64,000 nt of DNA from Pseudomonas sp. Seg1 (GTDB lineage: Bacteria; Pseudomonadota; Gammaproteobacteria; Pseudomonadales; Pseudomonadaceae): assembly GCF_018326005.1 (NCBI RefSeq), contig NZ_AP021903.1:6507501-6571500 (forward strand), written 5' to 3'. The notes below the pieces were generated by a model, which was given only the letters and a program-made list of their open reading frames with translations, searched no databases and was not told where the DNA came from. A program made the translations under genes and the position numbers. Numbering within the stretch: position 1 is the stretch's first letter; every line of letters begins with the position of its first letter. Below, one piece after another: positions 8,511 to 17,787 of this stretch.

Positions 8511-9926
8511 TCACAGGCCTGCGTGGGCGGCGATGGCGGCGGCGATGGCCAGGGCCAGCTCTTCGGGTTTGCGCTTGATCGAGTAGTTGGTCAGTTCAGG
8601 ATGGCTTTCAACGAAGCTGGTATTGAACTGGCCGCTACGGAATTCCGGGTTGCGCAGGATTTCCTGATAGTAGGCAGCGGTGGTTTTCACGCCTTGCAGA
8701 CGCATGTCGTCGAGGGCGCGCAGGCCACGGTCCATCGCCTCTTCCCAGGTCAGCGCCCAGACCACCAGCTTCAGGCACATCGAGTCGTAGAACGGCGGGA
8801 TGGTGTAACCGGTGTAGATCGCCGTGTCGGTGCGCACACCCGGACCGCCGGGGGCGTAGTAACGGGTGATCTTGCCGAAGCTCGGCAGGAAGTTGTTTTT
8901 CGGGTCTTCGGCGTTGATGCGGAACTGGAGCGCGAAGCCACGGTGCTGAATGTCTTCCTGCTTCACCGACAGCGGCAGGCCGGAGGCGATGCGGATCTGT
9001 TCGCGGACAATGTCGATCCCGGTGATTTCTTCGGTGATGGTGTGTTCCACCTGCACCCGGGTGTTCATCTCCATGAAGTACACCTCGCCCTCGGCGAGCA
9101 GGAACTCCACGGTGCCGGCGTTCTCGTAGCCGACAGCCTTGGCCGCACGCACCGACAGGTCGCCGATGTAGGCGCGCTGTTCCGGGGTCAGTTGCGGGCT
9201 CGGAGCGATTTCGATGAGCTTCTGGTTACGGCGCTGGATCGAGCAGTCCCGCTCGAACAGGTGCACGACGTTGCCAAAGCTGTCGCCGAGGATCTGCGCT
9301 TCGATGTGCTTGGGATTGACGATGCATTTTTCCAGGAACACTTCCGCCGAACCGAAGGCCTTGGTGGCTTCGGAGATGACGCGGGGGAAATTCTGTTCGA
9401 GTTCTTCGCGGCTGTTGCAACGACGGATACCGCGACCGCCACCACCGGAAGTGGCCTTGAGCATCACCGGGTAACCGATACGGTCGCCCTCGGCCAACGC
9501 CTCTTCGATATCGGCAACGTTGCCTTCGGTGCCCGGCGTCACCGGTACGCCGGCCTTGATCATGCTGCGCCGGGCTTCGGTCTTGTCGCCCATGCGGCGA
9601 ATGACTTCTGCCGAAGGGCCGATGAATTTGATGCCGCGCTCGGCGCAGATGTCTGCCAGCTCGGCGTTTTCCGAAAGGAAACCGTAACCGGGGTGCAACG
9701 CATCGCAGCCGGTTTCAACCGCCAGGTTCACCAATTTGCGCGGGTTGAGGTAACCGGCCAATGGCTCGGCACCGATGCTATGGGCCTCGTCCGCACGCTT
9801 CACATGCAACGCATGACGGTCGGCGTCGGAAAAAATCGCAACCGAGCGAATGCCCATTTCGGCGCAGGCCCTCACGATTCGTACGGCAATCTCACCACGG
9901 TTGGCGATCAGGATCTTTGTTATCAC
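8511..9926 (-). CDS. pycA: Pyruvate carboxylase subunit A (biotin carboxylase)
   Basis: A 471-residue biotin carboxylase that carboxylates the biotin carried by PycB using ATP and bicarbonate. The N-terminal domain opens with KILIANRGEIAVRIVRAC. An ATP-grasp domain with the glycine-rich loop KATSGGGGRGIR and the conserved EMNTRVQVEH follows, then the C-terminal biotin-carboxylase domain. The start chosen is GTG at 9926, which gives the usual N-terminus VITKILIANRG; the open frame extends ten codons further without similarity. Length matches AccC-type proteins. The divergent LysR gene pycR is the likely regulator, as known for this pair in P. aeruginosa. Confidence 0.93.
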   Translation of the reverse strand: MITKILIANRGEIAVRIVRACAEMGIRSVAIFSDADRHALHVKRADEAHSIGAEPLAGYLNPRKLVNLAVETGCDALHPGYGFLSENAELADICAERGIKFIGPSAEVIRRMGDKTEARRSMIKAGVPVTPGTEGNVADIEEALAEGDRIGYPVMLKATSGGGGRGIRRCNSREELEQNFPRVISEATKAFGSAEVFLEKCIVNPKHIEAQILGDSFGNVVHLFERDCSIQRRNQKLIEIAPSPQLTPEQRAYIGDLSVRAAKAVGYENAGTVEFLLAEGEVYFMEMNTRVQVEHTITEEITGIDIVREQIRIASGLPLSVKQEDIQHRGFALQFRINAEDPKNNFLPSFGKITRYYAPGGPGVRTDTAIYTGYTIPPFYDSMCLKLVVWALTWEEAMDRGLRALDDMRLQGVKTTAAYYQEILRNPEFRSGQFNTSFVESHPELTNYSIKRKPEELALAIAAAIAAHAGL

Positions 9927-10116
9927 TTGGAGGTTCCCTTGAGCCGGTGGCACCACGACCTGCTAGACCCAGGTCGACGCGTGACCAAATGTTTCAATTT
10001 AGTCGCAGGTCCACACTAGCGCTCATGAGGGATTAACAAAAATGAATAAAAATTGGGTCAGGCATAAGTAAAGACTTATAGTCAGCGCATCTTCCCGCGT
10101 TCAGAGCCTGTAGAAA

Positions 10117-11079
10117 ATGCGTAAGTCCTTGATGCGTATGACATTGCGTCAATTGCAGATCTTCAACGAAGTGTGCGATTTGCGTTCTTACAGCCGCGCG
10201 GCGGAGGAAATGTCGCTCACACAACCGGCTGTGAGCCTACAGATTCGTCAGCTGGAAGAGCTGATCGGCCAGCCATTATTCGATTACGTCGGCAAAAAAC
10301 TCTACATGACCGAGGCCGCCGAAGCACTCCAACGGGCCAGTCGGGATATTTTCGGGCGCCTGGAAAATCTCGATATGCAGCTGTCGGACATGCAGGGCTC
10401 GCTGCAGGGCCAACTGAAACTCGCGGTGGAATCCAGCGCCAAATACTTCGTGCCGCACCTGTTCGCAGCGTTCAAGCGCCAGCATCCGGAAGTGAACCTG
10501 CAACTGACCGTGGTCAACCGGGGCCAGGTGATTCGCCGCCTCTCCGACAACCGCGACGACCTGGTGATCATGTCGATGGTGCCGCAAGACATGGGCCTGG
10601 AGTTTCTGCCGTTTCTCAATAATCCGATTGTTGCCGTGGCGCGTCCGGATCATCCGCTGGCACACATGGGCCCGTTGCGCTTGCAGGACCTTGAACCGTA
10701 CACATTGCTGATTCGCGAACCGGGTTCGGGTACACGTTTGGCGTGTGAGGAGTATTTCAAGGAAAAGCGCGTGCACTTCACTCAGACCCAGGAGGTCGCT
10801 TCGGCCGAAGCCCAGCGCGAATGCGTGTTGGCGGGTCTGGGCCTGGCGCTGTTGACGCGCCACGCCCTGAACCTGGAACTGGCGACCGGCGGCCTGGTGG
10901 AGTTGCCGGTCGAGGAGCTGCCGCTGTTTCGCAGTTGGTGCCTGGTGCAAGCGAAGGCCAAACGGCTGTCACCGGTGGCGCACGCCTTCCTGGCGTTTAT
11001 CCGCAGCGAGCGCGTGCAGATCAGCGCGCTGGTTGAGCGTTTCGACGGGAAGCTGCGGGCGCTGCCTGCCAGTGATTGA
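10117..11079 (+). CDS. pycR: LysR-family regulator of pyruvate carboxylase
   Basis: A 320-residue LysR-type regulator. Residues about 8-67 form the winged helix-turn-helix (LRQLQIFNEVCDLRSYSRAA and TQPAVSLQIRQLEELIGQPL). The C-terminal part is a periplasmic-binding-like effector domain. It is divergent from pycA with about 190 bases between the starts, the classical LysR arrangement. The orthologous position in P. aeruginosa is PycR (PA5437), which controls the pyruvate carboxylase genes. The first ATG gives the N-terminus MRKSLMRMTLRQL; an internal start at M6 or M8 is possible. Its 3' end overlaps a small gene on the other strand. Confidence 0.9.
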   Translation: MRKSLMRMTLRQLQIFNEVCDLRSYSRAAEEMSLTQPAVSLQIRQLEELIGQPLFDYVGKKLYMTEAAEALQRASRDIFGRLENLDMQLSDMQGSLQGQLKLAVESSAKYFVPHLFAAFKRQHPEVNLQLTVVNRGQVIRRLSDNRDDLVIMSMVPQDMGLEFLPFLNNPIVAVARPDHPLAHMGPLRLQDLEPYTLLIREPGSGTRLACEEYFKEKRVHFTQTQEVASAEAQRECVLAGLGLALLTRHALNLELATGGLVELPVEELPLFRSWCLVQAKAKRLSPVAHAFLAFIRSERVQISALVERFDGKLRALPASD

Positions 11080-11224
11080 TTTCGGGAAAGTCGCCGATTT
11101 CGGCTTGAAGCTGACGAAGTTCGAAGCGATCTTCGATAGCGCGGCGAAACTCCATGCGGCGCTGGTCTTCCTGCTGACGACGGGTTTTCGCGGCGCTGTT
11201 GCGTTCTTCGTAAGGCTGAGCCAT
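11021..11224 (-). CDS. Small charged protein, PA3496 family
   Basis: A 67-residue protein with the core KTRRQQEDQRRMEFRRAIED, full of Arg and Glu and predicted helical. I recognise this as the small PA3496-type family (putative envelope-integrity protein) seen in many Pseudomonas. It has no signal peptide or membrane segment. It is convergent with pycR and its last 59 bases overlap the pycR 3' end on the opposite strand. A frameshifted longer open frame covers the same stretch but looks random. Function in this organism is not shown by the sequence. Confidence 0.65.
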   Translation of the reverse strand: MAQPYEERNSAAKTRRQQEDQRRMEFRRAIEDRFELRQLQAEIGDFPEINHWQAAPAASRRNAQPAR

Positions 11225-11335
11225 TTCGAGTCTCCCAAGGCGTTTACGGGAGTTTCACGATAGGCGTGAGGGATGACGGTTTGGCTGCCGGAGGATGACA
11301 GTCCAATGAATTTGCGTTGTTTTTTGCGGACGCCA

Positions 11336-11424
11336 TCGCGGGCAAGCCCGCTCCCACAGAGCTTTGTGTCGAACACAATATTTGTGAAAACCACCTGCCA
11401 CTGTGGGAGCGGGCTTGCCCGCGA
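11336..11424. repeat. Inverted pair of REP palindromes
   Basis: TCGCGGGCAAGCCCGCTCCC (from 11336) and GGGAGCGGGCTTGCCCGCGA (11405-11424) face each other about 50 bases apart. It fills the gap between the small PA3496-type gene and the hexR-like gene. Confidence 0.88.
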
Positions 11425-11459
11425 TTAAGGTCGGAACGAGCTTACGATGACGTCAGTCA

Positions 11460-12326
11460 TCAGTCATCCAGCGCTTTCACCGCTTTCGGCGACAGCCGCA
11501 AGCTGCGCAGGCTGCGCTTCACACTCTTCAGGTGATTGACCAGGCTCGGCCCGCGCGCCATGGCCACGCCCATCGCCAGCACGTCGATCACCACCAGATG
11601 GGCGATCCGCGAGGTCAGCGGCGTATAGATTTCGGTGTCTTCGTGCACATCGATCGCCAGGTTGACGGTGGACAGCTCCGCCAACGGCGTCTGGCTCGGA
11701 CACAGCGTGATCAGCGACGCACCGCTCTCGCGAACGAGGTTGGCGGTGATCAGCAGGTCTTTCGAACGCCCGGACTGGGAAATGCAGATCGCCACGTCCG
11801 TCGGCTTCAACGTTACCGCCGACATCGCCTGCATGTGCGGATCGGAATACGCCGCCGCCGTCAGCAGCAGGCGAAAGAACTTGTGCTGGGCATCCGCCGC
11901 CACCGCGCCTGAGGCACCGAAGCCGTAGAACTCGACACGCTGCGCCTGCGACATCAGCGTCACCGCGCGCTGCAACTCCACCGGATCGAGCTTCTCGCGA
12001 ACCTCCATCAGCGTGTGCAGCGTGGTGTCGAAAATCTTCAGGCTGTAATCGGCGACCGAGTCGTCTTCATGGATCGCGAACTGGCCGAAGCTGGCACCCG
12101 CCGCCAGGCTTTGCGCAAGCTTGAGCTTCAGATCCTGAAAACCGGAACAACCGATGGCGCGACAGAAGCGCACGACGGTCGGCTCACTGATGCCGACGCT
12201 GTGGGCCAGGTCGGCCATGGAACTGTGCATCACGGCCGCAGGGTCAAGCAGCACGTGGTCGGCGACCTTGAGCTCCGACTTGCGTAACAGGTGACGTGAC
12301 TGGGCGATGTGTTGCAGCAGATTCAA
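11460..12326 (-). CDS. hexR: HexR-like RpiR-family transcriptional regulator
   Basis: A 288-residue regulator with an N-terminal RpiR helix-turn-helix domain (about 1-77, with SVGISEPTVVRFCRAIGCSG) and a C-terminal SIS sugar-phosphate-binding domain (about 120-260, with CISQSGRSKDLL). HexR proteins bind 2-keto-3-deoxy-6-phosphogluconate and repress glucose-catabolism genes. By sequence and position this is the paralogue found next to uvrD (PA5438/PP_5350 type) rather than the one in the zwf-pgl-eda locus. The start is TTG: an in-frame stop lies five codons upstream and no ATG occurs before M34, inside the DNA-binding domain. A perfect palindrome 40 bases upstream suggests autoregulation. The zwf gene usually found beside this paralogue is missing. 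Confidence 0.85.
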   Translation of the reverse strand: MNLLQHIAQSRHLLRKSELKVADHVLLDPAAVMHSSMADLAHSVGISEPTVVRFCRAIGCSGFQDLKLKLAQSLAAGASFGQFAIHEDDSVADYSLKIFDTTLHTLMEVREKLDPVELQRAVTLMSQAQRVEFYGFGASGAVAADAQHKFFRLLLTAAAYSDPHMQAMSAVTLKPTDVAICISQSGRSKDLLITANLVRESGASLITLCPSQTPLAELSTVNLAIDVHEDTEIYTPLTSRIAHLVVIDVLAMGVAMARGPSLVNHLKSVKRSLRSLRLSPKAVKALDD

Positions 12327-12365
12327 GGGGCTGGACTCTTCTTATGGTCGGGGATGTAGCAAGCT

Positions 12366-12380
12366 TGTAGTTATACTACA
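12366..12380. promoter_or_regulatory. HexR-type operator palindrome
   Basis: TGTAGT-TAT-ACTACA is a perfect palindrome. It agrees with the described HexR site type TGTA(A/G)T-N3-A(C/T)TACA. It lies 40-54 bases upstream of the hexR-like start and about 75 bases past the end of the GGDEF-EAL gene, so autoregulation is the simplest reading. Confidence 0.75.
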
Positions 12381-12453
12381 TGAATCGGCTTTTTGCCTGC
12401 TCAATGCGTAACTCCATGTCCCCATATCAGGCGCGATGGCATCCATGTAGCCC

Positions 12454-15327
12454 TTAATCCGGGTTTTCCTGTTCGCGCAAAAGCCCGGCCAGCCCGGCAG
12501 CTTCCACCGGTCGGCTGATCAGATAGCCCTGCACTTCATCGCAACGTTCAGCGCGTAAAAATTCCAGCTGCTCCTGCCGCTCAACCCCTTCGGCCACCAC
12601 TTTCAGTGACAAGCCATGAGCCATGGCAATGATTGCCCGAGTGATTGCCGCATCTTCACTGCCCTCGCCCAGGCCACGAATGAATGCCTGATCGATCTTC
12701 ACGTAATCCACCGGAATGCGCTTGAGGTAACTCAGCGACGAATAGCCGGTGCCGAAATCATCGATGGCCAGTTTCACCCCCAGATCGCGCAGTTGCTGGA
12801 ACGTCGCGATGATGTGTTCAACGCTGTCGAGCAACTGGCTTTCGGTGAGTTCCAGCTCAAGGTAGTGCGGCGCCAGCCCGGTTTCTTCGAGCACCTGACG
12901 CACCAGGCTGACCAGTTTGCCCTGACGCAGTTGATGCACCGACAGATTCACCGAAACACGAATCGGCGCGAGCCCCTGTCGCTGCCATTCGCACGCCTGC
13001 CAGCAGGCCTGACGCAACACGAACTCACCGATCGGCCCGATCAGACCGGTCTCCTCGGCCAACCCGATGAAATCCCCCGGCGGCACCCGACCCATCGTCG
13101 GATGATCCCAGCGCACCAGCGCCTCCGCCGCATTCAGGCGTCCCGTCTCCAGACACAGCTTCGGCTGGTAGAACACCTTCAGTTGCTTCTCGTCGATGGC
13201 TTTGCGCAGCTGGTTTTCCAGTTGCAAACGCTCAAGGGTGCTGGCCTGCAAGCTCTCGGTGTAGAACTGGAAGTTGTTACCGCCCAGATGCTTGGCATGT
13301 TGCATGGCCATATTCGACTGACTGACCAGCGCGGAAATCTCCCGCGCATTGTCCGGCAGCATGCTGATGCCCATCGACGCGCTGACCACCAGCTCATGCC
13401 CTTCCACAGTCAGCGGCAGACGCAGCTTGGCCGACAACCGCGTGGCGACACGGGCCAGACTCGACAGGTTGCCGTAGGCATCGAACAGCACGGCAAATTC
13501 ATCACCGGAAAGGCGCGCGATGGTGTCGGCTTCCGGTAAAGCATTAATCAGACGACGGGCCATTTTCTGCAGCAACTGGTCAGCGATTTCATGACCGAGG
13601 CTGTCGTTGAGCAACTTGAAGCGATCCAGATTGATGTGCAGCAGCGCCAGACTGCGCCGCCCGCCCTGCCGGACCCGCTGATGCGCTTCGTGCAGACGCT
13701 CGCGGAACAGCGAGCGGTTGGCCAGCCCGGTGAGTTCGTCGTAGTGCGTCAGGTAACGCATGCGCTCTTCGGATTCGCGGCGAGCGGAAAGATCGGCGAA
13801 GAAACCGACGATATGACTGACATTTCCCCGATGATCGCGCACCGCGTTCAGTTGCAGCCACTGCGGGTACAACTCGCCATTCTTGCGGGTCTCCACCAGT
13901 TCGCCCTGCCAACTGCCGTGCTGTTCCAGCGCGTGACGGATCGCTACGTAATGCCGACGGGCATCGCGGCTGCATGGCAGCTCGACGACGTTGCGCCCGA
14001 GCATGTCGTCGATGTCATAGCCGGTGACCCGACTGAAGGCCTGATTGATCGCGATCAACGCGTAGTTCGGGTCGAGAATCACGATGCCTTCGCTGGCCGC
14101 TTCAAACACCGTCGCCGCCAGCCTCTGCTGCTCTTCAAGGCTTTTGCTGGCACTGATGTCGCGACGCGTGCCGACCATCCGGATCACTTGCCCGCTGTCG
14201 CTGCGCTCCACGGCGCGACCACGGTCTTCGATCCACACCCAGTGGCCATCGCCGTGACGCACGCGATACTCGATCTGATAATCCTCGGTGCGCCCCTTCA
14301 GATGTTCGACCAGCGCATGCTTTAGCGGTGGCACGTCTTCCGGGTGCAAGCGCGGCTTGAGGTCACGCAGGATCGCCGTGACGTATTCCGGGGCGAGGCC
14401 GAACAGTTCCTGGATTTGCGTGTGATGGACTTCATCGGTTTGCAGATTCCAGTCCCACAGTCCCAGCTCACTGGCCTTCAAGGCCAGCGCCAGGCGCGCT
14501 TCGCTTTTGCTCAGGGCCTGATTGGCGGCATCCAGTTCACGGCTGCGCTGGGCGACGCGATCCTCCAGCTCGACCTGCGCTTCGCGCAACTTGCCCTCGG
14601 CACAGCGGCGATGGTCGATTTCCGTCGCCAGCTCTTGATTGAGCTGCTCGCTGCGCGACTGCGTTTGCTGCAGGTGTTCGATCAGGCGCTGATTCTGAAA
14701 GCGCCGCAGCAAGCTGCGATCAATCAGCCGATTGACCTGCCACGCCACCACGCTCAATGAGCCCAGCAGGATCAGCCCGAGCCAGCCCCAGCCTCGCGCC
14801 AGTTCATCGCCGCCCCAGAACAGAAAACCAATCGCCGGCAACAGACACGGCAAGGTAAACGACAGAAACGCTGGAAGGCTCACTGCATAGGCGACGCTGG
14901 CTGACAGCGTCGCGGCGCCAATCAGGCCGAACACCCAGGCTTGCTGAATGAAGTTGTCTGCAGGCACCAAAGCGATGCCGGCACCGGCCAGGGTCAGGCC
15001 GGTCATGGTCGAACCGATCAGGAACATCCGGAACCAGATCGGTTGGGCCTGACGGTTGGGGATCGCCGAATCGAACGCCGCGACCTGAATCACCCGCAAC
15101 GCCACCAGCGACAGCAACCACACCAGCCAGACGCTGACCACGAAATAGCGCTGCGGGCTCCAGAGCAAACCGGCGCAGACCAGACCATTGATCAACATGA
15201 AAAGGGTGGGCAACAAGGAGCCCTGATACAGCAGGCGCGTGCGCTCCACCGCCATTTCAACGGCATAGTGCTTGCGGATAACCCGGGGTTCCACGGAGGG
15301 GCCCGACAGTTCGGCGCTGAGGGTCAT
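12454..15327 (-). CDS. Membrane PAS-PAS-GGDEF-EAL cyclic-di-GMP signalling protein
   Basis: A 957-residue inner-membrane protein. About six membrane helices fill residues 35-205, followed by a coiled coil to about 275, a PAS/PAC domain (about 280-400), a second PAS (about 410-525), GGDEF (about 535-695) and EAL (about 705-950). The diguanylate-cyclase signature reads SGDEF (near 607), so cyclase activity is uncertain. The EAL domain keeps all expected catalytic residues: EALVRW, VNLS, ELTES, DDFGTGYSS, VKID and AEGVE. It is therefore most likely a phosphodiesterase that lowers c-di-GMP, perhaps with GTP sensing by the GGDEF part. The start MTLSAELSG at 15327 is preferred; the upstream extension is Arg-rich and unlike the family. 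P. aeruginosa has a similar gene next to uvrD. Confidence 0.9.
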   Translation of the reverse strand: MTLSAELSGPSVEPRVIRKHYAVEMAVERTRLLYQGSLLPTLFMLINGLVCAGLLWSPQRYFVVSVWLVWLLSLVALRVIQVAAFDSAIPNRQAQPIWFRMFLIGSTMTGLTLAGAGIALVPADNFIQQAWVFGLIGAATLSASVAYAVSLPAFLSFTLPCLLPAIGFLFWGGDELARGWGWLGLILLGSLSVVAWQVNRLIDRSLLRRFQNQRLIEHLQQTQSRSEQLNQELATEIDHRRCAEGKLREAQVELEDRVAQRSRELDAANQALSKSEARLALALKASELGLWDWNLQTDEVHHTQIQELFGLAPEYVTAILRDLKPRLHPEDVPPLKHALVEHLKGRTEDYQIEYRVRHGDGHWVWIEDRGRAVERSDSGQVIRMVGTRRDISASKSLEEQQRLAATVFEAASEGIVILDPNYALIAINQAFSRVTGYDIDDMLGRNVVELPCSRDARRHYVAIRHALEQHGSWQGELVETRKNGELYPQWLQLNAVRDHRGNVSHIVGFFADLSARRESEERMRYLTHYDELTGLANRSLFRERLHEAHQRVRQGGRRSLALLHINLDRFKLLNDSLGHEIADQLLQKMARRLINALPEADTIARLSGDEFAVLFDAYGNLSSLARVATRLSAKLRLPLTVEGHELVVSASMGISMLPDNAREISALVSQSNMAMQHAKHLGGNNFQFYTESLQASTLERLQLENQLRKAIDEKQLKVFYQPKLCLETGRLNAAEALVRWDHPTMGRVPPGDFIGLAEETGLIGPIGEFVLRQACWQACEWQRQGLAPIRVSVNLSVHQLRQGKLVSLVRQVLEETGLAPHYLELELTESQLLDSVEHIIATFQQLRDLGVKLAIDDFGTGYSSLSYLKRIPVDYVKIDQAFIRGLGEGSEDAAITRAIIAMAHGLSLKVVAEGVERQEQLEFLRAERCDEVQGYLISRPVEAAGLAGLLREQENPD

Positions 15328-15584
15328 GGGCAACGTTCTTGTTCTTATAAGGAGGGCGTGCGCCCGAAACGTGGACGGAGCATACACAAGCCGCCCCCTT
15401 TGCCAAACTGCTCCAGATCATAAATCGGGCGAAACTTTACCCGCCTCTCTCGCCGGTAAAACCCTCCAAGCGAGACGGACCAACGCCTGTAGCCGGTGAC
15501 CGACCGGTCGTCATCGGCAGCACTTTCATCGGCTAATGCAAAGCTCGGTTTGCCCGGGCCTGCGGCGCACCCTAGAATGCCCCG

Positions 15585-17768
15585 ATGCGCGATGATCTCT
15601 CCCTTCTGCTGAACTCTCTCAACGATGCCCAACGCCAGGCCGTAGCCGCCCCCGTTGGCCGTCAGTTGGTCCTGGCCGGTGCTGGCTCCGGTAAAACCCG
15701 AGTGCTGGTGCACCGTATCGCCTGGTTGATCCAGGTCGAAAACGCCTCGCCCCACTCCATTTTGTCGGTGACCTTCACCAACAAGGCCGCTGCCGAGATG
15801 CGTCATCGCATCGAGCAGTTGCTGGGTATCAACCCGGCCGGCATGTGGGTCGGCACCTTCCACGGCCTGGCGCACCGCTTGCTGCGGGCGCACTGGCAGG
15901 AGGCCGGGCTGAGCCAGACCTTCCAGATTCTCGACAGCGATGACCAGCAACGCCTGGTCAAGCGGGTGATCCGCGAGCTTGGCCTCGACGAACAACGCTG
16001 GCCGGCCCGTCAGGCCCAGTGGTTCATCAACGGGCAGAAAGACGAAGGTCTGCGTCCCAAACACATACAAGCCAGCGGCGATTTGTATCTGGCGACCATG
16101 CGCGGCATTTATGAGGCCTACGAGGCCGCGTGTCAGCGCGCCGGCGTCATCGACTTCTCCGAACTGCTGCTGCGCGCCCTCGATCTGTGGCGCGATCACC
16201 CGGGCCTGCTGGCGCATTATCAAAAGCGTTTCCGGCACATTCTGGTGGACGAGTTCCAGGACACCAACGCCGTGCAGTACGCCTGGTTGCGTCTGGTCGG
16301 CAAGGGTGGCGACAGCCTGATGGTGGTCGGCGACGACGACCAGTCGATCTACGGTTGGCGCGGCGCGAAAATCGAGAACATTCATCAGTACTCGTCCGAC
16401 TTCCCGGATTCGGTGACCATTCGCCTGGAGCAAAACTACCGCTCCACCGCTGGCATTCTCAAAGCCGCCAACGCTCTGATCGCCAATAACACCGGTCGTC
16501 TCGGCAAAGAGCTGTGGACCGATGGCGGCGATGGCGAAGCGATCAATCTGTACGCCGCGTTCAACGAACACGACGAAGCACGCTACGTTGTCGAAACCAT
16601 CGAAAGCGCGCTGAAAACCGGCTTGGCTCGTAGCGATATCGCGATTCTGTACCGCTCCAACGCTCAATCGCGCGTTCTGGAAGAAGCCTTGCTGCGTGAG
16701 CGCATTCCCTACCGCATCTATGGCGGCCAGCGCTTCTTCGAGCGCGCGGAAATCAAGAACGCCATGGCCTACCTGCGCCTGCTCGAAGGTCGCGGCAACG
16801 ATGCCGCGCTGGAACGGGTGATCAACGTTCCGGCTCGCGGCATCGGCGAGAAAACCGTCGAAGCGATCCGCGACCACGCCCGTCACAGCGATGTGTCGAT
16901 GTGGGAAGCGATGCGCCAACTGGTCGCCAATAAAGGCCTGACCGGTCGCGCCGCCGGTGCGCTGGGTGCTTTTATCGAACTGATCGAGAACCTCGCCGCC
17001 AAGTGCATGGAGATGCCGCTGCACCTGATGACCCAGACTGTCATCGAGCAATCGGGGCTGATCGCTTATCACGAAGCGGAAAAAGGCGAGAAAGGCCAGG
17101 CCCGGGTAGAAAACCTTGAGGAGCTGGTCAGCGCCGCGCGCAACTTCGAGAACACCGAAGACGACGAAGAACTGACGCCACTGGCGGCCTTCCTCGGCCA
17201 CGCTTCGCTGGAAGCCGGCGACACGCAGGCTGACGAGCATGAAGACAGCATTCAGTTGATGACGCTGCACAGCGCCAAAGGCCTGGAATTCCCTTACGTG
17301 TTCCTGGTGGGCATGGAAGAAGGCTTGTTCCCGCACAAGATGAGCCTGGAAGAACCTGGCCGTCTCGAGGAAGAGCGGCGCCTGGCCTACGTGGGCATCA
17401 CCCGGGCGATGCAGAATCTGGTGATGACCTATGCTGAAACCCGACGCCTGTACGGCAGCGAAACCTACAACAAGGTCTCGCGTTTCGTGCGCGAAGTGCC
17501 GAAAGGTCTGATTCAGGAAGTACGCCTGTCGAACAGCGTCAGCCGACCGTTCGGCGGCAATCAGTCGATGAGCGGCAGCAACCTGTTCAGCGGCAGCGAG
17601 ATTCCGGAAACGGGGTTCAGCCTTGGGCAAACAGTTCGTCACTCGATATTCGGTGACGGCGTGATCCTCAACTTCGAAGGTGCAGGTGCACAGGCCCGAG
17701 TGCAGGTGAACTTCAGCGAAGGCAGTAAGTGGCTGATGCTGGGGTACGCGAAGCTGGAAGCGATCTAA
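15585..17768 (+). CDS. uvrD: DNA helicase II UvrD
   Basis: A 727-residue superfamily 1A 3'-5' helicase acting in nucleotide-excision and mismatch repair. Motif Ia/Walker A is AGAGSGKTR at 31-39. Motif II is LVDEFQDTN, motif III GDDDQSIYGWRGA, motif V TLHSAKGLEF and motif VI AYVGITRA. The C-terminal tail ends in the Tudor-like segment (VRHSIFGDGVILNFEG) that binds RNA polymerase in UvrD/PcrA. Full length for the family. It is divergent from the GGDEF-EAL gene, with a 257-base intergenic region. Confidence 0.97.
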   Translation: MRDDLSLLLNSLNDAQRQAVAAPVGRQLVLAGAGSGKTRVLVHRIAWLIQVENASPHSILSVTFTNKAAAEMRHRIEQLLGINPAGMWVGTFHGLAHRLLRAHWQEAGLSQTFQILDSDDQQRLVKRVIRELGLDEQRWPARQAQWFINGQKDEGLRPKHIQASGDLYLATMRGIYEAYEAACQRAGVIDFSELLLRALDLWRDHPGLLAHYQKRFRHILVDEFQDTNAVQYAWLRLVGKGGDSLMVVGDDDQSIYGWRGAKIENIHQYSSDFPDSVTIRLEQNYRSTAGILKAANALIANNTGRLGKELWTDGGDGEAINLYAAFNEHDEARYVVETIESALKTGLARSDIAILYRSNAQSRVLEEALLRERIPYRIYGGQRFFERAEIKNAMAYLRLLEGRGNDAALERVINVPARGIGEKTVEAIRDHARHSDVSMWEAMRQLVANKGLTGRAAGALGAFIELIENLAAKCMEMPLHLMTQTVIEQSGLIAYHEAEKGEKGQARVENLEELVSAARNFENTEDDEELTPLAAFLGHASLEAGDTQADEHEDSIQLMTLHSAKGLEFPYVFLVGMEEGLFPHKMSLEEPGRLEEERRLAYVGITRAMQNLVMTYAETRRLYGSETYNKVSRFVREVPKGLIQEVRLSNSVSRPFGGNQSMSGSNLFSGSEIPETGFSLGQTVRHSIFGDGVILNFEGAGAQARVQVNFSEGSKWLMLGYAKLEAI

Positions 17769-17787
17769 AGGCAGCCCGTCGTTGCTC

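Noticed and set aside
6649..8586. 645-codon open frame opposite pycB
   Set aside because: Antisense shadow of a well-conserved carboxylase gene; no domain recognised.
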